From GCA-2706205 sp964215955 (GTDB lineage Bacteria; Bdellovibrionota; Bacteriovoracia; Bacteriovoracales; Bacteriovoracaceae): a stretch of DNA of 64,000 bases. The notes below the pieces were generated by a model that did not search any database, was not told where the DNA came from, and was given only the letters and a program-made list of their open reading frames with translations. The translations under genes were made by a program, and so were the position numbers. Position 1 is the stretch's first letter; each line of letters opens with the position of its first letter. This document shows, piece after piece, positions 8,613 to 16,910 of this stretch. The DNA lies in the NCBI GenBank assembly GCA_964215955.1, contig CAXPDR010000031.1:124001-188000 (forward strand), written 5' to 3'.

Positions 8613-9100
8613 TTACATGGAGTTTGACAAGTCTTTATTGCCCAAATTATTTCATGAGTTCTATTGCATCTCGTATTTCGACTAGAACAGATTTTTTCAA
8701 TACAATTAATGGATGAGTTAGCACAAGCTTGGGCTATGGAGTTTATCTCAATTCTTGAGTTATAGTCATATTTTGGGATATTTTTCATAGCGAAATACAA
8801 ACACTCATTGTTGTTGTACTTGCAGGATTGGGCGATTGAAGTAAGTTCAGCGAGGTTATCTTTTTCCCAGTTAGGGATTTCTTTCATTAAGGTGTTTAAG
8901 CAAATTGTATTTTGATTACCAATACAGCTCTGTCTTATTTGCAAGTATTCATTTATTTCATCATACTGCCATGGTGAAAGGGAATTCATTATTATTTCTT
9001 CACACTGGATATTCTCATTATTATGGCAAATATCAGGGTGAGTCGTTGCTAAAATATTAGTTGAGTTCAAGAATAAAAAAAATAGTATTGTCTTTAACAT
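8609..9100 (-). CDS. Exported Cys-rich internal-repeat protein
   Basis: The 163-residue protein has a signal peptide (MLKTILFFLFLNSTNILA). The mature part shows about four repeats of 30 to 38 residues. Each holds two Cys, a central IPxW or similar, an acidic cluster and an IxxIAQxC-like end (SIAQSC, SIAQAC). The regular Cys pairs suggest disulfide-linked helical repeats in the periplasm or outside the cell. No family is recognised with certainty. Confidence 0.65.
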   Translation of the reverse strand: MLKTILFFLFLNSTNILATTHPDICHNNENIQCEEIIMNSLSPWQYDEINEYLQIRQSCIGNQNTICLNTLMKEIPNWEKDNLAELTSIAQSCKYNNNECLYFAMKNIPKYDYNSRIEINSIAQACANSSINCIEKICSSRNTRCNRTHEIIWAIKTCQTPCN

Positions 9101-9229
9101 GATTGAGTCCTTAAATTTATTTTATTGTTTCAAAAACTTTCAGTGGTTGTAAACTCAAAATATTAATTATTTAATGTAATAATAAAGAAGCAAGTTGCAC
9201 TTAAAGTAGACATCGAATCCAGGGAGATT

Positions 9230-11359
9230 ATGAAAAAGAAAATTATTATTGTGCTCAGTTTAATTTTATTAGTGGTCGGAATTAAGTATTTTGGTTTATC
9301 TGAAATTTTAACTTTTGAATACATCAAGGCCAATCAAGCTAGCTTCTCTCAATATTTTGCAAACAATAAGCTTCTGACTATTGGGATTTACTTCGGTGTG
9401 TATATCCTTACGACGGCATTATCTATTCCAGGTGCAACGATTTTAACTTTATTAGGCGGGGCCATATTTGGATTACCTCTGGGATTGTTAATTGTCAGTT
9501 TTGCTTCAACTCTTGGTGCGACATTGGCTTTCTTGATTGCGAGAACATTATTACGAGATAGTATTCAAAGTAAATATGGAGATAAGCTTAAGGGAATTAA
9601 TGAGGGGATTGAAAAAGAAGGAGCGTTTTATTTATTTACTTTAAGATTGGTTCCAATTTTTCCCTTCTTTCTTATAAATTTAAGTATGGGTCTGACAAAA
9701 ATTAAAACCATAACCTTCTTTTTTGTCAGCCAAATAGGTATGTTGGCGGGGACGGCCGTCTATGTTAATGCTGGGGTTCAGTTAGCAGAATTAGATTCAT
9801 TAAATGGGATAGTTTCTCCTGGACTATTAGGATCCTTTGCTTTGCTTGGTGTATTTCCAATTCTGGCTAAAAAACTAGTTGAGGGAATTAAAGCGAAAAA
9901 GGTTTATAAAGGTTTTAATAAGCCTAAAATATATGATTACAATATGATTGCCATTGGTGGTGGCGCTGGTGGGCTTGTTACATCTTATATAAGTGCTGCT
10001 GTAAAAGCTAAAGTTGCTCTCGTAGAAAGAGAAAAAATGGGGGGAGATTGTTTAAATACTGGGTGTGTTCCGTCTAAAGCAATTATAAAAAGTGCTAGAG
10101 TGGCTCATCAAATCAATACAGCAAAAAACTATGGAATAAAAGTTGATTCTTCACAAGTGGACTTTAAGCAAGTCATGAACAGGGTTCATGATGTCATAAA
10201 AGGAATTGAACCACATGATAGTATAGAAAGATATACTGGTCTTGGGGTGGAGTGTTTTACAAATAATGCAAAAATATTATCACCATGGGAAGTCCAAATT
10301 GGTGAAAAAATTTATACTTCAAAAAATATTACCATTGCTACCGGAGCAAGCCCTTTTGTTCCACCAATTAAAGGTATAGAAGATATAGATTACCTAACTT
10401 CTAATAACTTATGGGATCTAGATACTCTACCTGAAAAATTTGTTGTTTTAGGGGGAGGACCCATTGGTCTTGAAATGGCACAAAGTTTTTCTAGACTTGG
10501 TTCAAAAGTTACAGTCGTTGAAATGGGATCTCGGATTATGAGTCGAGAGGATGAAGATGTTTCAATCGCAGTAACGAAAAGACTTAGGGAAGAAGGTATC
10601 ACTATTTTAACTAAACATGAGGCCATTGAATTTATTAAAGGAGCTGAGAATAAACTAATTTGTAAAAACACAGAAGGAAATATTACTTTAGAGTTTGATA
10701 AAGTTCTCATTGCAGTCGGAAGAAAACCCAATACTAAAAATCTTTGGGATGAAAAGTTAAAAATTGACTTAAATAAAAATGGTACTGTAAATACAAATGA
10801 CTTTCTTCAAACAAATTATCCAAATATATTTGCCTGTGGAGACGTAGCCGGTCCTTACCAGTTAACCCATATGGCCGCCCATCAAGCATGGTATTGTGCA
10901 GTTAATGGGCTCTTTGGAAAATTTAAAAAATTTAAAGCGGATTATTCAGTAGTCCCTTGGTGTACATATTTAGATCCTGAAGTTGCAACGGTTGGTAAAA
11001 ATGAACTTGTTTGTAAGGAAGAAGGTCTAGATTATGATGTCATTAAATATGACTTAGATGATCTTGATCGGGCAATCGCCGATTCCTCTGATTATGGATT
11101 TGTAAAAGTCATTACCAAAAAGGGTTCAGATAAGATTCTTGGGGCAACAATTGTTGGAGCAAATGCAGGTGAATTAATTATTGAATTTGTGACAAGTATG
11201 AAACATGGAAAAGGGCTAAATTCCATTCTTGGAACCATTCATAGTTATCCAACCATGGCCGAAGGAAATAAGTATGCTGCAGGCCTTTGGAAACAGGCTA
11301 ATAAACCTGAAGCTCTTTTGAAATGGGTTGAGAAATTTCATAAATGGGGAAGAAGCTAG
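9230..11359 (+). CDS. TVP38/TMEM64 membrane domain fused to FAD-dependent disulfide oxidoreductase
   Basis: The protein has 709 residues. Residues 1-225 form a polytopic TVP38/DedA-like (SNARE-associated) membrane domain (SIPGATILTLLGGAIFG; LRLVPIFPFFLINLSMG). Residues 236-709 form a class I pyridine nucleotide-disulfide oxidoreductase like mercuric or lipoamide reductase: FAD site IGGGAGG (242-248), redox pair Cys274-x4-Cys279, NAD(P)H site GGGPIGLEMAQ, FACGDVAGPYQLTHMA, and the C-terminal HSYPTMAE. The N-terminal NmerA metal-binding domain is absent and there is no C-terminal Cys pair, so mercury reduction is unlikely. The architecture is known in proteobacteria but its substrate is not. 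It is probably a membrane-bound redox enzyme. A GGGAG ribosome binding site precedes the start. Confidence 0.85.
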   Translation: MKKKIIIVLSLILLVVGIKYFGLSEILTFEYIKANQASFSQYFANNKLLTIGIYFGVYILTTALSIPGATILTLLGGAIFGLPLGLLIVSFASTLGATLAFLIARTLLRDSIQSKYGDKLKGINEGIEKEGAFYLFTLRLVPIFPFFLINLSMGLTKIKTITFFFVSQIGMLAGTAVYVNAGVQLAELDSLNGIVSPGLLGSFALLGVFPILAKKLVEGIKAKKVYKGFNKPKIYDYNMIAIGGGAGGLVTSYISAAVKAKVALVEREKMGGDCLNTGCVPSKAIIKSARVAHQINTAKNYGIKVDSSQVDFKQVMNRVHDVIKGIEPHDSIERYTGLGVECFTNNAKILSPWEVQIGEKIYTSKNITIATGASPFVPPIKGIEDIDYLTSNNLWDLDTLPEKFVVLGGGPIGLEMAQSFSRLGSKVTVVEMGSRIMSREDEDVSIAVTKRLREEGITILTKHEAIEFIKGAENKLICKNTEGNITLEFDKVLIAVGRKPNTKNLWDEKLKIDLNKNGTVNTNDFLQTNYPNIFACGDVAGPYQLTHMAAHQAWYCAVNGLFGKFKKFKADYSVVPWCTYLDPEVATVGKNELVCKEEGLDYDVIKYDLDDLDRAIADSSDYGFVKVITKKGSDKILGATIVGANAGELIIEFVTSMKHGKGLNSILGTIHSYPTMAEGNKYAAGLWKQANKPEALLKWVEKFHKWGRS

Positions 11360-12093
11360 TTGAATGGGCCAAATAAAAGTCTAGATAATTTATGACTTTT
11401 AAAACTATTAAGACCAAAGCTTTGGTTTAATTCTGGGGTATAGGATTTGAAAAGATAATCCCATATTGAAAGAAAATTACCATAATTACTATTCGTCCAA
11501 ACTTTATCTGGTGAGTGATGCGGAGTATGAAAACTTGGAGTTGCAATAAACTTTCGCATCCATTTTTCTAATCTCTTAGGTAGGGCAATATTAGCATGAT
11601 TAAATATGGCCATAGAACTCAAAATAATCTCATAAATTAGATATGACTCCATCCTTGGACAAAGGACAATAAGTAGGAGGATTTTTATTATACCTGAAAT
11701 TAAAATTTCTATGGGGTGAAACCTTAATGCGGTGGTGGTATCCATTGAGTCATCGCTATGATGAACCGAGTGTAATTTCCATAAAATGGGTATCTTGTGG
11801 AATAAACGGTGCTGCCAATAAATAGTAAAATCAAAAATAATGACCGTTAGTAATAAATCAAGGTAAGTAGGTAAGTATGTTAGAGCAAAATCGTGAGGAG
11901 AGCTTGAAAGCTTTTGAGCAAGACCTAAAATTCCAAATGGAAAAACTATTTTTAGTAAAATTGAAGAAATGATAATTAAAGAAAAATTAGGAATGATTCT
12001 ATTTTTATAAGAGTGGGGGTTCGCTTTAAGTTGAAATTCCAGTAAAGCAAATCCGATCAGACAAACTAAGAATATAATTAACCTAATTTCCAT
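11356..12093 (-). CDS. Fatty acid hydroxylase / sterol desaturase family protein
   Basis: The 245-residue integral membrane di-iron enzyme has the expected histidine clusters: HRLFH, HSVHH, and later NHAN with HTPHH. Four hydrophobic segments surround them. The family hydroxylates or desaturates lipids such as sterols, carotenoids and fatty acids. Its start overlaps the upstream glycosyltransferase by 11 bases, so the two form an operon and may modify the same lipid or glycan (inference). It converges on and overlaps the FAD oxidoreductase gene by 4 bases. Confidence 0.85.
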   Translation of the reverse strand: MEIRLIIFLVCLIGFALLEFQLKANPHSYKNRIIPNFSLIIISSILLKIVFPFGILGLAQKLSSSPHDFALTYLPTYLDLLLTVIIFDFTIYWQHRLFHKIPILWKLHSVHHSDDSMDTTTALRFHPIEILISGIIKILLLIVLCPRMESYLIYEIILSSMAIFNHANIALPKRLEKWMRKFIATPSFHTPHHSPDKVWTNSNYGNFLSIWDYLFKSYTPELNQSFGLNSFKSHKLSRLLFGPFN

Positions 12094-12799
12094 TTTTATC
12101 CTTTTTATAATTGGTATTTAGATTTAAGTTTGTCTCATATTCTTGGTTCATTTTTCTATGATCAAAATCAAAATAATATCTTAATTTTAAAATTTGGTTT
12201 TTATAAGATTGTGTAAAAAGTCCATTTTTAGTAAATCTTATGGCCGAAGTGGTACTGGTAAAGTTTAATAATTTAGGGGAGGCTTTCTTTTTCAGCGCTA
12301 AGGATAGTTCGGTGTCTTCAAAAATATCTACTTCTGGAATAAGGCCAATTTGAATAAGAAGGTCTTTTTTTGCAAAAATACAATGATCTAAGTAGAAAAC
12401 ACCTCGTCTCCCTCTAACATAGTTTGAATACCAAGAGGTAAAAATTAAAAGAGGATGGGTAATATCAAACTTATGGGTAAATGCTCCCCATTGAAACTCT
12501 TGGTTTTTCGCCAGAAACTCAATTCCCTTTTCTTCAATAACGCTTCTAGGATGATGAAGTAATATAAGATCACCTTTAGCTTCTTTAATTCCTGCATTTA
12601 ATCGAACTGCTCTTGATGAAGTTTCAATTTGAAGAACTTTAAAGTCAAACTCTTTAGTAAACTCATAAGTACCATCAGTTGAAAAAGAGTCAACAACGAT
12701 TACTTCAATTTGGTGGCTGAGTTTCGCCAAACGCGGAAAGATTTTTTGGATATAGTTGGAATTTATCTCATTAAATGTAGGGACAATTACGCTTAACAT
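12083..12799 (-). CDS. Family 2 glycosyltransferase (TIGR04283-like)
   Basis: The GT-A core starts MLSVIVPTFNE, followed by IEVIVVDSFSTDGT, SRAVRLNAGIKEAKGDLILLHHP and EDTELSLAL. ATG 12799 is preferred over ATG 12817 for two reasons. The family normally begins at this motif, and a TATGAT hexamer (12826-12821) would start transcription near 12814, inside the longer version. Length 238 residues is normal for this short glycosyltransferase group, often found beside lipid-modifying enzymes. It is cytoplasmic or membrane-associated. It overlaps the hydroxylase gene downstream. Confidence 0.8.
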   Translation of the reverse strand: MLSVIVPTFNEINSNYIQKIFPRLAKLSHQIEVIVVDSFSTDGTYEFTKEFDFKVLQIETSSRAVRLNAGIKEAKGDLILLHHPRSVIEEKGIEFLAKNQEFQWGAFTHKFDITHPLLIFTSWYSNYVRGRRGVFYLDHCIFAKKDLLIQIGLIPEVDIFEDTELSLALKKKASPKLLNFTSTTSAIRFTKNGLFTQSYKNQILKLRYYFDFDHRKMNQEYETNLNLNTNYKKDKNGN

Positions 12800-12822
12800 A
12801 TTCTTGAATTCTAGCATACAAT
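12793..12822 (+). promoter_or_regulatory. Promoter for leaderless DUF167 gene
   Basis: TTAACA (12793-12798), an 18-base spacer and TACAAT (12817-12822) precede the ATG at 12829 by exactly six bases. Transcription should start at or beside the A of the start codon. No Shine-Dalgarno is present. It overlaps a divergent TATGAT on the other strand. Confidence 0.5.
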
Positions 12823-12828
12823 CATAGC

Positions 12829-13152
12829 ATGTCAGATTTTTATCAAATTAAAGATAATGGAATTGAGTTATATCTTGTTATAAGTGCTAATGGCCGGAAA
12901 AACCAAGTGATAGGGTATATTTGTGAACTTCAAAGACTTAAAGTTAAAGTAGCCTCTCCCCCTGTTGATGGGAAAGCCAATGAGATTTTAATAAAGTACT
13001 TGGCAAAGGAGTTTTCTTTTCCAAAATCTTATATAAGTGTAATTAAAGGCAAAACAACTAAGTTTAAAACCATTTTTATCACTTTAGATTCTGCTGAGGT
13101 TAAAAATTTTAGGAAAAAACTGGACTTATACTATCAGGAAAAGCTAGAATAA
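12829..13152 (+). CDS. DUF167 / YggU family protein
   Basis: The 107-residue protein carries the family core VASPPVDGKANEILIKYLAKEF, then SVIKGKTTKFKTIFI. YggU-type proteins are small conserved proteins without established function. There is no ribosome binding site before the ATG; a promoter ends six bases upstream, so the mRNA is probably leaderless. It is followed by the methyltransferase gene 40 bases downstream on the same strand. Confidence 0.85.
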   Translation: MSDFYQIKDNGIELYLVISANGRKNQVIGYICELQRLKVKVASPPVDGKANEILIKYLAKEFSFPKSYISVIKGKTTKFKTIFITLDSAEVKNFRKKLDLYYQEKLE

Positions 13153-13192
13153 TCGGTGAGTTAGGTAAAATAAAAAGTGTTGAGTGAGAGTC

Positions 13193-14302
13193 ATGGGAAG
13201 AATTTCTTATAATTTTATTGATTTGTTTAGCGGCTGTGGTGGCTTTAGCAATGGATTGGAGCAGGCCGGTCACAAATGTTTATTAGGTGTGGACTTTCAG
13301 AAAGAAGCCGTAAAAAGTTTTGCCAAAAATCATCCAAAGGCTCATGCGCTACATTTAGATATTACTAAGTTAAGTAAAGCTAAGTTAGAAAAACTCATAG
13401 ACTTTGAAAAAGTCGATATGGTGGTTGGTGGACCGCCGTGCCAAGGCTTTTCTACTGTAGGACGTGGTGATGCTGACGATGATAGAAATTTACTTTTTAA
13501 ACAGTTTGTTCGCATTGTTCGAATTACTGCTCCTAAGATTGTTTTATTTGAAAACGTAACAGGAATGCTTGCCGGTAAAAATAAAGATACACTTAAAAAG
13601 ATATTTAGTTCCTTCGAGCGGCTTGGCTACAATATGGATGCAATGGTTATGAGCGCAGACAATTATGGCGTACCTTCTAGAAGAAGAAGGGCCATCATCA
13701 TGGGTGTAAAAGGTGGAATCCCAAGATTTCCTAAAATGAGTCATGGACTTAACCGCCCATTAATTACTGTAGAGGAGGCCTTAAGTGATCTTAAGGCCAA
13801 ATCAGGACAAATTTATAATCATGAAATTGAAAAAAGTCAGTTAAGTAATCAACTTGATCTAAAACGGCTTAAACATATTCCAGCAGGTGAAGGAATTCGA
13901 TACCAAAGAGATGAAAAAAAATTTCTTCCACCAAGGTTAAGGTTTGACGTCGACTGGGAATCTATGAATGAAAATAGATTCAGACAAACTAGACTTCAAA
14001 GAATCCCATTAGATAAGCCATCCCCAACGATTTTAACCTCAAGAACAATGTATTATCACCCTGTAGATCATAGATATCTAACGGTGAGAGAAGCTGCAAA
14101 ACTTCAAAGTTTTCCAAATGATTTTATTTTCGAAGGAAGTGTTACTGCTCAGTTTAGACAAATTGGAAATGCAGTTCCACCACAGTTGGCAAAATCAATT
14201 GGAAAAGAAATTAAAAAAATAGATTTTTCAGGGAAAAAATTTAAGAAGCGATTACTAGTTAGCGAAGTTGGGCAAAAAGCTTTTACTTATAAGTCGGCTT
14301 GA
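13193..14302 (+). CDS. DNA (cytosine-5-)-methyltransferase, orphan
   Basis: The 369-residue enzyme has ordered C5 motifs: motif I FIDLFSGCGGFSNGLEQAG, motif IV GGPPCQGFS with catalytic Cys83, motif VI FENVTGM, motif VIII YGVPSRRRRAIIMG, and motif X QFRQIGNAVPPQLAKSIGKEI. It transfers methyl from SAM to cytosine C5. The target recognition region between VIII and IX is short, and the sequence target cannot be predicted. ATG 13193 is chosen; a GTG at 13184 is an alternative. No cognate nuclease or Vsr gene is adjacent, so it looks like an orphan regulator or protective enzyme. It overlaps the convergent lipoprotein gene by 16 bases. Confidence 0.95.
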   Translation: MGRISYNFIDLFSGCGGFSNGLEQAGHKCLLGVDFQKEAVKSFAKNHPKAHALHLDITKLSKAKLEKLIDFEKVDMVVGGPPCQGFSTVGRGDADDDRNLLFKQFVRIVRITAPKIVLFENVTGMLAGKNKDTLKKIFSSFERLGYNMDAMVMSADNYGVPSRRRRAIIMGVKGGIPRFPKMSHGLNRPLITVEEALSDLKAKSGQIYNHEIEKSQLSNQLDLKRLKHIPAGEGIRYQRDEKKFLPPRLRFDVDWESMNENRFRQTRLQRIPLDKPSPTILTSRTMYYHPVDHRYLTVREAAKLQSFPNDFIFEGSVTAQFRQIGNAVPPQLAKSIGKEIKKIDFSGKKFKKRLLVSEVGQKAFTYKSA

Positions 14303-15486
14303 TTAAAAAAGCTTGCACAGTCCAGTTCACGAGACATAGCTCTTAATTTTAAGTAGGAGTTTTCTACTTGATATACTTGAGAACTACTTGTCGCTTCATC
14401 ATGCTTAAGACAAGCTTTTTCGGTTATGATTTTTAGTTTTTCAGGTGATTCTTCTAAAGTCCTTTCGATATCATTATAGATTATTTCAAAAATACCATAA
14501 TTTATGTTCAGAATTGAGGCGTAAAGTGATTTAGCTTCAGTACCTTCTTCATTAATTGGCTTTGCACCATTAGCTAAGAGTTTTTTTACGGTCACTATTT
14601 GATTCTTTAGGGTTGCATATAATAAAGGTGTCATCCCTTCATCATCTGGTAAATCTAAGTTTACCTCCTGAAATTTTAATACAGTATTTAAAACCTTAGT
14701 TCTAAGATGATCAGGTAAATCAATTATATTATTTATTAAATTAGAATTTTTGAAAAGCTTTTGATATTCCTCGTGATTCGTGAATAGGTAATCCAGATAA
14801 TTTATATTTGATTGATTTATTGCTGTATAAACATTTTTTACGTTCACTTCTTTATGAGACTGAATGTCTGAAATAAGTCTGCTTATTGAATAAAGTCTAT
14901 GATAATCAGCCAGTACCTTTGCATTTACTTTATCATTAATACTAATATTAGGATCGGCTCCATTAATGAGTAGAATCTTCGCCGTTCTTTCATGGGCATA
15001 TGTTAGCGCACTCATCAGAGGTGTATAACCTGTGTTGTTGTAAGTCTGATCTAGATTAACTTCTCGATTTAGCAAAATATTTAATGTGAAAATTTGATCC
15101 ATTTTCGCTACTAAATGAAGTGGAAATTCTCCAATCTCATTTTTTAAATTTAAATCATCTGTTTTCATTATGATGAGGTTGGTTACTTCAGGTTTTGCAG
15201 TTTTAATAGACAATGTAAGAGGTGTTTCACCATTCATAAATCTATAATCAATAGAGTCATTGAGTTCAAGGGCGATTTTAACTAAATTTGGATCGTTATT
15301 ATTAATAGCATTTTCTAGGGCTTCCTTATCAACTTTTATATTTTGACCCTGAACTGGCTTGTTCTCAGCTGTTTGTCCAGGATTTGACTTAGAACCACCT
15401 GATTTTTCAGAGTCTTCTATATTTCTGCCGCAAGAGCATAAAATCCCAAATATTAAGATTGTCTGGATAAAGCCTAAAATACGCAT
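14287..15486 (-). CDS. Ankyrin-repeat lipoprotein
   Basis: The 399-residue protein has an N-terminal lipoprotein signal (FGILCSCGR, lipidated Cys near residue 20), a Ser/Gly/Asn linker, then ankyrin-like repeats over residues about 50-330. Recognisable units include GETPLTLSIKTA, GEFPLHLVAKMD, YTPLMSALTYAHERTAKILL, and GMTPLLYATLKNQIVTVKKLL. It is expected to be tethered to the inner or outer membrane facing the periplasm, as a protein-binding scaffold. GGAGAG lies upstream of the ATG. Its partner is unknown. Confidence 0.85.
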   Translation of the reverse strand: MRILGFIQTILIFGILCSCGRNIEDSEKSGGSKSNPGQTAENKPVQGQNIKVDKEALENAINNNDPNLVKIALELNDSIDYRFMNGETPLTLSIKTAKPEVTNLIIMKTDDLNLKNEIGEFPLHLVAKMDQIFTLNILLNREVNLDQTYNNTGYTPLMSALTYAHERTAKILLINGADPNISINDKVNAKVLADYHRLYSISRLISDIQSHKEVNVKNVYTAINQSNINYLDYLFTNHEEYQKLFKNSNLINNIIDLPDHLRTKVLNTVLKFQEVNLDLPDDEGMTPLLYATLKNQIVTVKKLLANGAKPINEEGTEAKSLYASILNINYGIFEIIYNDIERTLEESPEKLKIITEKACLKHDEATSSSQVYQVENSYLKLRAMSRELDCASFFNQADL

Positions 15487-15561
15487 ATCTCTCCATGTAT
15501 TAATTAGCTTAATTTTACTATAGGGAGGCTTTGATCTGAATGTAATTGAAAATCTTACACG

Positions 15562-15585
15562 AAAAAAGGGCCATTGCTGGCCCTT
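15562..15585 (-). terminator. Rho-independent terminator after the 15609 lipoprotein gene
   Basis: Arms 15566-15573 and 15578-15585 (AAGGGCCA/TGGCCCTT) with loop TTGC are followed on the minus strand by TTTTTT. It ends transcription of the lipoprotein gene upstream. Confidence 0.8.
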
Positions 15586-15608
15586 ACTATTTAAGTAATT
15601 TTAGATAC

Positions 15609-16274
15609 TTAGTAAACTTTAGACTTATTTCTTCTCTTTTTAGAGATTTTTAATAACTTTTGAGCATCTGAATTTCTTCTAATATCGTCAAGAGTTAATA
15701 AAGCTACAACTCCTGCACCTTCTCCACTAGCATCTGGGTGAATTAGAGATACTATACCGTAGTTTTTACCATTAATTTTAATTCTATAGTGCACTCCAAT
15801 ATTGAAATCTTCAGGTAATTTTATTGGTAAAAATAAACCAAATACTTTTTCTGAGATATAGAATGTTGCATTTTTAGCTTTCGGTACATTAACAGCTACT
15901 GCAGGAAGTGTTCCATCTACTAAAAATGGGAATGGTCTTCCATCTGGAAGAGTTTCATGAGGCACAACTCTAAAGTTATCGTTTTCTACATCCTTAAGGT
16001 CAAAGGCAACTCTGATCATCGTTCCGTACATACCTGTTTCAGGATCTGTTGAAGGTCCAACTGTGACAGTTGAGTTTTTCATCTTTTTAAGTGGTAAAGT
16101 TACACCACCATCGATTTCGATGTTTTCAAGCTCAATTGTTAAAAGGATCTTTCCATCTTGAATGTTCACTTTTGGTCCGTTTACACCAGGGATGTATTGT
16201 CCATCTTCTTGATTAAGACAAGAAGTAGCAATAAACATTGTGGCACCCATTAATAAATAAGATAATAATTTCAT
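15609..16274 (-). CDS. Lipoprotein of unknown function
   Basis: The 221-residue protein has a lipobox FIATSC (Cys19). The mature part is rich in beta-strand patterns with little charge clustering until a basic C-terminus (KKRRNKSK). No family is recognised. AGGAA lies upstream of the ATG and a strong terminator follows, so it is transcribed alone. It diverges from the cytochrome cluster, sharing a 240-base regulatory region. Confidence 0.65.
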   Translation of the reverse strand: MKLLSYLLMGATMFIATSCLNQEDGQYIPGVNGPKVNIQDGKILLTIELENIEIDGGVTLPLKKMKNSTVTVGPSTDPETGMYGTMIRVAFDLKDVENDNFRVVPHETLPDGRPFPFLVDGTLPAVAVNVPKAKNATFYISEKVFGLFLPIKLPEDFNIGVHYRIKINGKNYGIVSLIHPDASGEGAGVVALLTLDDIRRNSDAQKLLKISKKRRNKSKVY

Positions 16275-16391
16275 TTCGAATTCCTTTTCCTTTGCTAGGA
16301 TGTTTAAGGGGTTTAACTAATTTTCGGTACCGGCAAATCTTTCTTTAGGAAAAAAGGGAAAATTTTTCCTTTTTATACTTGAGTTATAAAC

Positions 16392-16432
16392 TTGACCTAG
16401 ATCATATTCGTGCAACAAAAAGTGACTATAAT
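16392..16432 (+). promoter_or_regulatory. CRP/FNR-type site and -10 of the cytochrome/oxidase cluster
   Basis: TTGACCTAGATCAT (16392-16405) matches the FNR consensus TTGAT-N4-ATCAA at 8 of 10 defined bases. A perfect TATAAT (16427-16432) follows with no recognisable -35. The dyad centre is 28.5 bases before the -10, close to the class II activator position near -41.5. Confidence 0.45.
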
Positions 16433-16514
16433 AAGTGTTAGATAGATATTGAAACAGCTTGACGCAAGTGATATCTTACTAAGCGTTTGATTATATTAAA
16501 CTTAGGAGAATTGT

Positions 16515-16901
16515 ATGAAAACCTTATTAGTATTGTCGGTTTTTGCTTTATCAACTGGTGCTTTCGCTTTTGATGCAGCAAAATTTTTTCAAAAAACTTG
16601 TACTCAATGTCACACAATTGGTGGTGGGGATAAGATTGGGCCAGATTTAGCAGGTCTTTCTAAGAGAAGAAAGGTTGATTGGATTGTTAAATTTGTAAAC
16701 TACCCAGATGGGATGATCAATGGTGATGAAGAAGAGAAAGGTTATGAGAAACCAGATCCTATAGCTCAGAAAGTTTATGCTTTATACAAACCTCAAATGA
16801 TGGCAGAGCAAGAGATGACAAAAGCCCAAGTTGAAGCAGTTTTAAAGTATATTGATGCTCAGAAAAAAACACCTAAAGGTAAGATTACAACATTAAAATA
16901 A
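16515..16901 (+). CDS. Periplasmic mono-heme cytochrome c
   Basis: The 128-residue protein has a signal peptide (MKTLLVLSVFALSTGAFA), the heme motif CTQCH (Cys29, Cys32, His33), and a Met-rich segment (YKPQMMAEQEM) that supplies the axial Met. It is probably the electron carrier for the adjacent caa3 oxidase. TTAGGAGA precedes the ATG. ctaA follows 9 bases after its stop, so it heads the oxidase biogenesis operon. Confidence 0.9.
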   Translation: MKTLLVLSVFALSTGAFAFDAAKFFQKTCTQCHTIGGGDKIGPDLAGLSKRRKVDWIVKFVNYPDGMINGDEEEKGYEKPDPIAQKVYALYKPQMMAEQEMTKAQVEAVLKYIDAQKKTPKGKITTLK

Positions 16902-16910
16902 TTTACAGAT

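Noticed and set aside
9230..11359. Mercuric reductase
   Set aside because: The C-terminal vicinal Cys pair, the metal-binding N-domain and any mer neighbours are missing.
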